Source: Begonia masoniana
Taxonomy: Eukaryota > Streptophyta > Magnoliopsida > Cucurbitales > Begoniaceae
NCBI GenBank assembly: GCA_022432975.1
Contig: CM039502.1
Span: forward strand, 21,291,228-21,355,227
DNA: 64,000 nt
Direction of reading: 5' to 3'
Shown here: positions 1-13,300 of the stretch, piece by piece
Numbering within the stretch: position 1 is the first letter of the stretch
Layout of the letters: every line of letters starts with the position of its first letter
Position numbers and translations under genes: made by a program
Notes under the pieces: generated by a model
Seen by the model: only the letters and a program-made list of their open reading frames with translations
The model's database searches: none
What the model was told of the DNA's origin: nothing

Positions 1-324
1 GAGCATTTGAGTGATTCTGAACGTCTTCCATCCGATAGTCCAGGTTCATCTCAGATTTCCTGTTCAATCCGTCCAAAATCGGATTCTTCAGATGGTAATT
101 GTGGATATTCGATTTTTGATCTGGTTTTTCTCTTATGTTTTTGGCTAAGTTTTGGGCTAGGTTCATTCTCAAAAGAATCCGTTCAGTTCAGATTTATTGA
201 GCTAAATCAGAGCATCACCAGATTTCCAGAGAAGGAAATCCTATAATTTACCATGTTTTGATTTTTCTGAACTTAATTGGAAAAATTTTGATTTGAATTA
301 AAAATTGAACCCTAAGTTGTTACA
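1..324 (-). repeat. Partial LTR of a Tekay-like chromovirus
   Basis: The right end reads ..ccctaagttgttaca and is followed by a purine-rich tract on the minus strand. The same junction occurs at 11,530-11,560, at the end of a fully delimited LTR. The element runs on the minus strand, so this is the start of its 3' LTR, and the rest lies left of the window. No cellular gene is seen here. Confidence 0.6.
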
Positions 325-1660
325 ATCTCATTTCCTTAAAAGAAATTTCGTCCTCGAAATTTAAATTATTACATAAATAACTCTGGGTAGATCTTCCTCA
401 TGTTATCTTCTCTTTCCCAAGTTGCGTCCTCAATGTTTTGATTCTTCTAAAGCACTCTGACAAGCGAGACCTTCTTATTCCTTAATCCTCTTTCTTCTGT
501 CTCTAAAATTTGAATCGGAATTTTTTCATATTATAAATTAGGGTTGATTGCGAAGTCTAGAGATGTCAATGGTAAGACATGCGAGGAGTCTGAAACGTAC
601 TTCTTCAACATCGAGACATGAAAGACATTGTGCACTTGCTTGAATGAATCCGGTAATTCTAATTGGTAGGCAACTTCTCTTATTTTCCTTGAGATTTCAA
701 ATGGGTCTGTGAATCTTGGGCTCAACTTTCCTTTCTTTCCAAAGCGCATCACACCTCTCATTGACGAGATTTTTAGGAAAACTTGATCTCCCACAACAAA
801 CTCTAACTTTCTTCTTCTCCTATCAGCATAACTTTTCTGTCTACTCTGAGCCGTAAGAATTCTTTTCCGGATTAATGTAATGATCTCAGCGGTCTACCTC
901 AAAATATTTGGCCCAACAAGTGCACATTCGCCTACTTCGTCCCAATGCACTAGAGATCTGCATTTTCTACCATATAAAGCTTCATAGTGCGCCATCCCGA
1001 TCGAAGCTTGATAACTGTTGTTGTAGGCGAACTCTACTAATGGTAGGTTCTTACTCCAATTTCCTTGGAAATCGGTAGTACACGCCGTAACATATCCTCC
1101 AGGGTTTGAATCGTCCTTTTCAATTGCCCATCTATCTGAGGGTGGAAAGCTATACTGAAGCTCAACTGAGTACCCATAGCTTTATGTATACTCTTCTAGA
1201 ATTTGGAGGTAAATTGGGGATCTCGATCAGACACGATAGAAACAGGCATACCATGTAATCTGATAATCTCTTGAACATAAAGCTGAGCATACTGATCCAT
1301 GGTATAGGTAGTCTTTTCAGGAAGAAAATACCTTGATTTGGTCAATTGATCAACTATCACCCAAATAGAGTCGTGACCTTTAATTGTCATAGGAAGTCCC
1401 ACTACAAAGTCCATAGTAATATGCTCCCACTTCATTGAGGCACTATGAGTGGTTGCAAGATACCAGCAGGTTTTTGGTGCTCCGCTTTGACTTATTGACA
1501 AGTGAGACACTTCTCCACAAATTTAGCTACGTCCACTTTCAACCCACATCACCAATAATGCTGATTTAAATCTCGATACATTTTTGTTGACCCACGATGT
1601 ACCGAGTAAGGGGTTGAGTGTGCTTCCTCCAATATAGCTCTCTTTAATTCATCTGATTGC
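325..1660 (-). pseudogene. Chromovirus pol fragment: integrase and C-terminal region
   Basis: Two minus-strand stretches are recognisable. 1196-1510 encodes an integrase core (MDFVVGLP, then VIVDQLTKSRYF and VSDRDPQFTSKF), and upstream of it at 1,500-1,560 is the decayed zinc-binding region. 531-794 encodes the integrase C-terminal part typical of Tekay/Del chromoviruses ([24 protein letters not shown]). Frameshifts and stops separate the parts. Similarity to the copy at 11,550-12,860 stops at about 1,655, so the element is truncated there and lacks reverse transcriptase, protease and gag. It is a dead remnant. Confidence 0.75.
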
Positions 1661-2332
1661 GAAATTCAAGCAACATGAACCCAGGTCGCGGTCGCGGCAC
1701 ATTTGGTCAGTTAGTTTGGTCACCTTGTGTTGCACCTCCTTGTGACGTTGGCGGTGCCCGTCATTCCGACGGCCCAACTTTTTGCCTAACAATCAATCTC
1801 TCAACCATCTGAGGGCGATTTTTGGAAAAAAAAAAATTGCTAATTTAAGGGCTCGAATTTATCAGATTTTGGTTGAAAATCAATGGAAACACTTGATAAT
1901 GGACAAATCAACAAGGTGGAGCGTAAAATCATCGGATTTTTGAGAAAAAAATGCAAAATGGTCGAGAGAACTTGGGATTTTTCGAAGGTGGTGACAAGTT
2001 TCTGGCCTCTGTTCCTATATAAACTATCGGGGAATGGACGACCGTTCAAGGGGTGGTGACCCTCCGTTCTTAGCCCTAATTTTATGAACAGAGGGTCAAT
2101 AGCCCGCAATAGCTGTCCATTCTTTAAGAACGGTCGGCTGTTGTTATATAACGTCCGACCGTTCTTCTCAGGATGGAGGGTCAATAGCCCGACACGGTCG
2201 GCTACTCTCGGGAATGGTCGAACGATTATCGTGAACAGCTGACCGTTCTTCGCCCTCAGTTTACCAACGGAGGGTCAATACCCTGAAACAATCGATTGTA
2301 CTCGCAGAACGGGCAGCTGTTCTCGAAGAATG
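1661..2332. repeat. LTR-like noncoding segment with degenerate repeats
   Basis: There is no credible gene. From about 2,039 the motif ggagggtcaata recurs roughly every 80-120 bases (about 2,090, 2,174 and 2,265), alternating with gaacggtcggct-type motifs and their reverse complements. The segment is more GC-rich than its surroundings and is bounded by chromovirus remnants on both sides. It is probably part of another LTR or a foldback-like repeat. The family was not identified. Confidence 0.45.
2126..2166. repeat. Perfect 12-bp inverted repeat (hairpin)
   Basis: AAGAACGGTCGG at 2126-2137 is the exact reverse complement of CCGACCGTTCTT at 2155-2166, with a 17-nt loop. It sits inside the block of repeated ggagggtcaata motifs. 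Confidence 0.85.
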
Positions 2333-4325
2333 TGTAATGACCCCGTTACACTATTCCTAATTTCCCGTACGAAATTTTTCTTTCTAAGCCTCTAAATCAA
2401 TTAAAAACATCCTCGAAAACCTTTAAAGAAAATTCATTTATCATACAAAAACAGTTTACATAAAACCACTCAACTTTCTATCATTCCTCAATTTATCAAC
2501 TTATCACTTCTTCACAATATCATTTCTATCTCCATTTCAATTATACATTTTACATAAACTTTCCAAACATTCATACGTTCTCGTAACTCTGCCCAAAACC
2601 GACTCTAAACACGATTAAAAATAAGTACATTTTCATGAAAACGAATTGCATGGTTCCGTTTAAAAGTGTGACATATCCTCCTGTTTACAAAATCACCAAG
2701 CAGTTCATAAAAATCCAAATAAAAATCTTAACAAACGTTTTATAAAACAAATCTATCAACTAAACGTAACCAAACACCCTAAAATGTATCAACTATACAA
2801 TTAAACTAAAAACATTCCCATAACGTTAAATTAATGGCTTAAACAAAATGTTTGAAACATCAACGTGAAAATCTAACACCTAACCAGAACCAAGCATCCT
2901 AAAATGTTCTACACAATTCACCATCAGCCCAAAACACTCCAAAAACCCTCAAAACCTATACATACTTCCCCACGGGTCGGTCAAGCATCGACTGCGCCAG
3001 CACACCCCACGAGCCATCCTCCGTCAACTGCATCACTCCTCAGGTGGAAGGATCTCGTCCTCACCTATATCAGGATCACCTACACCATAGAGACACCTAT
3101 GAGATAAAAATCTCAGTAAGCCCTACGTAAATGCTAATGCATGATCATGTATGCAATGAAAACCGTCCATGTCATTTCATTTCAGTACGTGTCAGTCTAG
3201 GTTAACGGGCCCTATGTGCATTCAGATGGATAGGGCACATCAAGCGGGTAGACAGCCCACACCATCTGAAGGGAGGAAGACCCGCTCACCACGGAACGCC
3301 AGGTCTGAACCTCACCCGAATAACCTTCATGCTTTGTTTAATCATGATACTTTACTTGCCACATGCATGCAATTCTTTTTCTTTGAAATCAATGCGTAAA
3401 TTCATTTTTCATGGCAATTTGAAGACTATGATGCATGAACAGTTCAATATAAACATAAAGTAACAATCGCATATGTATCATCAAGACGATAAACAAGCAA
3501 CATATAAAAACAACTAGTCTTAACTACCCAAACCCAAAGCAATTTAAACAATCAATCCTCAAGTTCCTCGAGACGACTTGACATATGGTGTAGGCCGATT
3601 GGCCAAAGTAAGTCACGAGAACTTACCTGTCGTCCGTAGCTTGCTGGTTTTGGCACATCACGTCACATATGGTTCGACCTATGACAAATATTCAAGCTTT
3701 ATTAAATCAAGCTTACATTCACCAATTTACTCTCAAACTACAATTTCTAGTATAATCCAACTAAAACCTAACTAAACGGGCCACTAATTCGGGTTTGGTA
3801 AAACCGACCCAAAACTTCAAACGCACGTAACTTTTGCGTCGGTTATCGGAATCGAACGATTCCAGCGGCCACATACTCCTCTAATAGCCTATTTTAACCT
3901 GCCAAAAGGAATTTCAAAAGAAACGACCGTAGCTAGGTCAAATCAGGCAAAACCCGAACTGCCCCATAACCCGAAATTTCCCCTTTTTCGATTTTCATCA
4001 ATTCTCCTCCGATTCTTCACCAATTAGTCCCTCTCATACCTAATTGACGTAATCTAATCAAAATCCCGAGCTACACACCATAAAAACCGAAATGCCAAAA
4101 TAGGGCATTCTGAATTTTCGCTCAAATTGAGCTCCCTGCCGTTCGGCAATCATTGCCGACATGAAGCTCGGCAAGACGACGCCGAGAACAGCCAGAAAGG
4201 GCCGGTGATCAGAGCTCTAGCAGCTCGGCGATCCACGGCCTAAAATCGAACCGAAACAGGGCACAAAAAAATCGAACATACCGTGCGGTTCTGTACGCGA
4301 AGACGGCCGGAACTAGCAGCCTGGG
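2333..4325 (-). repeat. Chromovirus-type LTR fragment interrupted by poly(A)
   Basis: The left edge is tgtaatgaccccgttac, the mirror of an LTR end. At about 3,090-3,120 it has the 'gagataaaaatctcagtaagc' type motif seen at the matching place in the LTRs at 9,357 and 13,790 (tgagaataactcagtaagc). No ORF here is convincing. The sequence stops abruptly at the A-tract starting at 4326, so the expected right end of the LTR is missing. Confidence 0.5.
3767..3988 (+). repeat. Duplicated 222-bp segment, copy 1
   Basis: This segment runs from cctaactaaacggg to aaatttccccttttt and is repeated at 4729-4949 with about two differences (one base in a T/G tract, one A/G). In this copy the natural flanks are a short AAAA tract on the left and TTTTT on the right. 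Confidence 0.9.
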
Positions 4326-6964
<2,639 letters not shown>

Positions 6965-6970
6965 TATAAA
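6965..6970 (+). promoter_or_regulatory. Candidate TATA box of the MADS-box gene
   Basis: TATAAA in the context tagctataaatggc, about 30-40 bases upstream of a CT-rich stretch typical of plant 5' leaders and about 390 bases before the ATG at 7356. Several ATGs lie between, so a 5'UTR intron is possible. Confidence 0.5.
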
Positions 6971-7004
6971 TGGCAGTCACCATTTCTGTTTTCTCTAGTG
7001 TGGA

Positions 7005-7032
7005 TTCTCTCTCCTCTCTCTCTCTCTCTCTC
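7005..7032 (+). repeat. CT microsatellite in the presumed 5' leader
   Basis: A (CT)n-rich tract downstream of the TATA box. Pyrimidine-rich tracts like this are common at plant transcription starts. Confidence 0.7.
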
Positions 7033-7355
7033 ATTTGTTCATTCTGTCATGGGTATCGTCTGAAACAGCTGTTCCAGAAGGTAAACTACTGAAACTCAAC
7101 AATTTCAGTCTCTCCTTTCGCCCTAAATGGTGCATGATGCATGTTCAGAGATTTTGTTTGTGGGTTTTTCTATCTAGATCTGAACTAGGGTTCATTTCTA
7201 GGGTTATTTCTGAATAGTTTCCCCTCAAATTCCTACCTGACATTTCTCATTTGAAGTAAAACTTTTTTATGACAGTGCTTTTTTTTTTTTTTTTTTTTTT
7301 TGTGTTTGAAACGAGGAAGAATAATGGTTTAATTGGTTTTCTTAGAGAGAGAAAA

Positions 7356-10300
7356 ATGGCTAGAGAGAAGATCAAGATCAAGAAGATTGATAACTTGACT
7401 GCTAGACAAGTCACTTTCTCTAAGAGAAGACGAGGGCTTCTCAAGAAAGCCGAGGAGCTCTCTGTTCTCTGCGATGCTGAAGTTGCTCTCCTCATCTTCT
7501 CTGCTACTGGAAAGCTCTTTGAATATTCCAGCTCAAGGTTCTCCTCCACTCTCTCTTTTTCTGTCTAATATTAGGATTTTTTGTTTTTTTTTTTTTATAT
7601 TGATGCTTAAGTCGCAACTCAAACTATAACTTGATCTCATATAGTGATTTCTTGAATTTTTTCGTCTAAGGTTTCCTATGTAACTATGTGATCATTTTTT
7701 TCGTGTTTATTTTATTTTTCCAATTGTTGTTGATCGATTCTCAACAATATTTATACACATACATGCATGGATCACTCTTCTTGGACTTTATTGATCGATT
7801 TGATTGTGTATGTTGTAATGGGTGTCCGTTGGAATTCCCAGAAGTCAACATAAAAATCTTAATCACTTATTGGTTATGTGATTGGATGGTAACTCATCAA
7901 TTATTGGTGTTTGCTTAGAAAAACTCTAAATTATTAATTTTCCCCTTGAGTTGATGCTTTTATAATGACCCTTATTTGGATGGAGTTAAGCAGGGACTTT
8001 TGTCCATAGAATAGTCATGTTGAAACTAATCAGACAATGATTTTTATGGGTGGATTGGTTAGGTTTGGTTTTATTTAAATTCAATAAACCAATCCAAACT
8101 TAAATATAAAACCAAACCAAATCCATTTCTCGAATAAACCAAACCCCATTATTATCATAATTTTTCTTTATGAAGTAAATATTTGATACAATACTCAATA
8201 TGTGTCATCTATTTTATAGAAATACGGTAACTAATAACATATATAGCTCAATATTAATACTAAAATACGTCTCTAAACCATAATATAATGTGTTAGATAT
8301 GGTGACATGTAGTACTTTTATGATTAGCTATTCAAGGTTATCATACCTTTTTCTTACTATGTCACATATGTAACATGTCTGTAGTGATTTTTTGTTTGAT
8401 TATCCATATCAAACGTTTCAAACCACAAAGTAAACCTGTTTATTTTCAGTTTCAAATTATTGGAACCAAGTCAAACCGACATAGGGTTTTGACGAGACGG
8501 CTCCTTGTTAAGATTATCAATATTTTTTCATTTGTCGAACATGTTGGCCAAAGTAGAGATCCATTTGGAGTAAATATCTTTGATAAATTTCGAAGGGATA
8601 TAGAAATATTGTGTTTTTGGTTTATAGTTTGACTTGAAAGAACATTTGCTTGCTTCTTTCTTGTCCAAACCATAATAATCGGCTGCTTGTTCCAAAAATA
8701 TATTTAAACCTAGATTCAATTTTATTTATGTCATATGGTGTTTGATGAATTTTGATCACATCTGAGGACGTTGTTTTTCTATGACTTGATGGGTCATTAC
8801 AAAGAAACTTACTTTGTTGGTTGTATTGGTGTGTGTGATCTGGGTGAATCGATTAATTCAGAAATAGTATCTAATGCGTGTTTATATATTGATAATATAT
8901 ACGTAATAATCGAAAGAGGAAGTGAAGCCTCTTGTGATTGCGGGGAAGTAAATTTCAGAGTTTGCATCTTAAAGCTTATTAGTTGTTCTTTCGTTCCTTT
9001 AAAGAATGTTGTAGTTGAGATGTCAAGCTAGGCTTAAAAAATTTGTGGTTAGAAATTTGTGGTTTTGGGGTGGTGTACATGTGTAGCATGTCATCTCTAA
9101 GTAAACAACGCATTTTATGATAAAATTCAGATCAAAAGCGTGTGGGTCTCAGCATAAAACAGACAATATTGTACTGCTCAATAAAGTTTGAGGTGCCACA
9201 TTAGTGGTATTATAGTCAAGCTGAAATGTGGTCGAAGAAGACGTTAAACCTCTCAAGAGGGGATGATTGTGGTGGTCTATCCTTGTGAAGTTCCGAGATC
9301 AATTGATGTGATCACGATACCATATTAGAAATTTGTGGTCTCGGGGTGTTCTATATTGCAACGCCCCAATTTTAAAATTCTCAATTTGAAAATCTTAAAA
9401 TTTTTGTCAAACTGATTTATAAAATTTGAGCTTTAATACCCTAATTTCATAATAAAAATATCTTTAAATAATAATTGAAATATTAAATGCGGAAGTCTTT
9501 AAACAAAATTCAAACATAAAATAATTTGGTCAAAATTGAAGTAAATGTAGAATTTAAGCAATTCATAAAATTTTATTAACGATAAAGCAAACATAAGAGT
9601 TTTAACTGAAATACAAATATTAATTGTCATCGAAAACTAAAACATACTAAATTAAATTATTTCTTTTGAACAAAAAATATTTTCTTCTTCTGTATGCTCA
9701 TTTGCATCTGAGAGATTCTCGAGCAACGTCATTTCTTCTTCCGATAAAAATTCACCTACATCACAAAATTATGAACTATGAGAATAACTCAGTAAGCGAA
9801 AACACATGCAAGTGCAAAATTAACATTACTTTTACCAAATACTGATTTAACAGTTACATACTGATTGGTACTTATTTCCCAACCTTCGATCAGACTTAAT
9901 CATCTTATTGTCGTTCAGGCTTTATCATTTTACTTTCGTTCAGGTATAGTCATCTCATTGTCGTTCAAACGTAACCATCTCATGTTCAAGCTCACAATCT
10001 CATTGTCGTTCAGGCTTTTGCTATCACATATTTTTCGTTCAAGCTCACCATGTCATTGTCGTTCAGATTTTTGTTATAATGTATTTTTCGTCAATTCCAT
10101 CATATTCATACACATAAAAAATGTCCTACCAATTTTATCTTTATATAATTCTATGTCTATGCATGCCTAAACATGCATGCTCAAATATCGGAAACATGTA
10201 ATAAAATAATAAAACAATAGTAAGAAAATAACATAGATTTTTGTGATGTAGGGTCGTGGTCAAAACGTTGAAAATGTGGTATTTTCACTTACTTGGATTC

Positions 10301-13300
10301 CCAGCGGTTAGGATTTATCGGGATTTTCCAATATTCCAATAATATCATACTTAAACAAAATCTTGGTGTCAAATTCCCACTTAAGTAAATTCAATTTCAG
10401 AAGAAGTTGGGCAGAATTTCCTTATGTGTGGTCTTAGGTCGGATCGGGTCGAAATTTGAGTTGGTTCGGATGACTTTCAGAATTTTTTTGCCCAAATAAA
10501 ATATTGGATAATGATTTCTTGCTTTAATAAATTCATTTCAAAAAGATTTAGGCAGAAATTTCTTATCAGTAAAATCTTAGATTTGTTCGGTATGATTCGG
10601 AATAGAATTTGGGTCGGGTCCGGTTCAGTTAGACCAGATTTTGTTAGGCTAGGCTGGTTCGGTTCGGTTGTGTTGGTCAAAGTGAACTAGTTCTGTTATT
10701 TTAAACAGAACTGAACCTCTTCTTCCTCCTTTTGTTCAGCTGTGTTGGCCAAAGTGAACTGGTTCTGTTGTTTTAGACAGAACTGAACCTCTTCTTCCTC
10801 CTTTTGTTTTGTCGAGAGAAAGAGAGCGTGTAAGAGAGACAGAGCGAGCGAAAGAGTTAAGGATGACGAGAGAGAAAAATCTTACGCTGCTAATGGGATT
10901 CGCTCCATCGGAAGAAGTTTCTCGTTGTCTCAAAGTGAAGCTCGACTTGAAGGGATTTTGTCGCGTCGGAGAAGCTTGCTGCATCAGAGATTGAGGTGAG
11001 TAATCTTCTATGTTTGAAGAACTCGGGAGGGAGGGAGAGAGAGCTGGTGTGATTTTCTTCTTCACCAAACCTCTCTATTTATAGGAGAGGCTCGTAATCC
11101 CGTTCTTCTGAGAAATCCGAGTTCAGCTCGGATTTCTCGAGTTGTGAACTGATTAGAGAGGCTCGTAACCCCGTTCCTCCGAGAAATCCAGTTCAGCTCG
11201 GATTTCTCGAGCTATGAACTGATCAGCTCGGATTTTTCGAGCTGATGAATTTGATCTTTATCCGTTTCTGGACAATTTCAAGACCAAATTCATCTGATCG
11301 GCGTCAGATTTTAAGAGGAGAAATCCGACTGTTTTTCTGAAAATCCTAGTTCAGCTTGGATTTGCTGAGCTGCAAATCCGAACTTCTTCTATTCTTGGAC
11401 AATTTTCAGGCAAGGTTCATTCGAATTTTCCTTGATTTTTTTTTTTTTAGAGAAAAAAAATCTGAGATTAGGTTATTGACTTGGGTGATTTGGGGAAATT
11501 TTGAATTTTAAAATTAAACTTTTGAATTGAACCCTAAGCTATTACAATCTTATCTCTTTAAAAGAAATTTCTTCCTTAAAATTTAAATTAGTACCTGAAT
11601 AGGTCTGGGTAGATCTTTCTCATGTCTTCTTCTCTTTTCCAAGTTGCTTACTCAATGTTTCGATTTTTCCATAGTACTTTGACTAGCGAGACCTTTTTAT
11701 TCCTTAATTCTCTTTCCTTTGAATCTAGAATTTGAATCGGTCTTTCTTCATATGATAGGTCAGGATTGATTTCAAAGTCCAGAGATCTCATTGGTAAGAC
11801 ATGTGAGGAATTTGGAACATAGTTATTCAACATTGAGACATGAAAGACATTGTGCACGTGCTTGAATAAATTCGACAAATTCAACTAATAAGCAACTTCT
11901 CCTACTCTTCTTGAGATTTCAAATGAGTCTATGAATCTCGGGCTCAACTTTCTTTTCTTTCCAACATGCATTACGCCTCTCATTGGTGAGATTTTCAAGA
12001 AAACTTGATCCCCTACTGCAAATTCTAACTTTTTTCTTCTCTGATCAGCATAGTTTTTCTGTCTACTCTGGGCCGTAAGAATTCTTTTTCGGATTAATGC
12101 AACAATCTAAGCCGTCTGCCTTAAAATATCCGGTCCAACAAGTATTTCTTCGCCCACTTCATCCCAATGCACAGGAGATCTACACTTTCTACCATATAAA
12201 GCTTCATAAAGTGTCATTCCAATCGAAGCTTAATAACTGTTGTTGTAGGCAAACTCCACATATGGCAGGTTTTTATGCTAATTTACTTAGAAATCAATAG
12301 CATAAGCCCGTAACATATCCGCCAAGGTCTGAATCATCATTTCCGATTGTCCGTCAGTCCGAGGGTGAAAAGTTATTCTGAAGTTCAACTGAAAACTCAT
12401 AGCTTTCTGCACTCTTCCAAAATTTAGAGGTAAAACGCGTATCTCGATCAGACACGATAAAAATGGGTGTGCCATGAAGTCTGACAATCTCCTGAATATA
12501 AAGCCGAGTATCTGATTCATAGTATATGTAGTCCTTACAGGGAGAAAATTGGCCGATTTGGTCAGTCGATCAACTAACCCAAATAGAGTCGTGACCCTTA
12601 ACTGTCTTAGAAAACCCCACTACAAAGTTTATAGTGATATGCTCCCACTTCCATTGAGGCACCATAAGTGGTTGCAAGGTACCAGCAGGTCGTTGATGCT
12701 CTGCTTTGACTTGCTGACAAGTGAGACATTTCTCGACGAATTTAGCTACGTCCACTTTTAATCCACACCACCAATAATGTTGTTTCAAATCTTGATACAT
12801 TTTTGTGGAACCAGGATGTATCGAGTAAGGATTTGAGTGTGCTTCCTCTAATATAGCCCTATTTAATCCAGCATCCTTAGGTATACATCATTTCTTTCTG
12901 AGCTAGATAATCCTGTCCTTAGACATAGAAAATTTAAAAACTTTTCTAGCATCTATCTCACCTTTCACCTTGCAAATAAATATATCACCACATTGCTTAT
13001 CTTTTATCTGCTCAAGCAAACTTGGCGGAAGCTTCATAGCAGCCAATCTTTCCAATAACCCTAACGGTACAACTTCGATATCAGATTTTTGCATCTCCTC
13101 AGTTAACTGTCTTGTAATCCGTTGTAGTGAATAAACTTGAGACGATGCTCTTCTACTCAATGCATCATCTACAACATTAGCCTTGCCATGATGATAAATA
13201 ATCTCGCAGTCATAGTCCTTTACTAACTCCAACCATCTGCGTTGTCTCTTATTCGGGTCTTTTTGAGTTAGAAAATACTTCATATTTTTATGATCCGTAT

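Noticed and set aside
7035..7217. 60-codon upstream frame ahead of the MADS-box ATG
   Set aside because: It lies in the leader or a leader intron, has no similarity to any family, and is probably spliced or fortuitous.
8040..8490. Possible MITE with aaccaaacca-type motifs in MADS intron 1
   Set aside because: Complementary ggtttggttt and aaccaaacca stretches are present at 8,060-8,120, but no clear terminal inverted repeats or target duplication could be set.
9865..10170. A protein frame built on degenerate repeats (matching frame at 14,309-14,671)
   Set aside because: The frame follows tandem catctcattgtcgttcaggc units within the LTRs; codon pattern and length differ between the two copies.
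10736..11068. 110-codon minus-strand frame in the left LTR of the intron-1 element
   Set aside because: It lies wholly in an LTR, the right LTR does not keep it, and it shows no domain.
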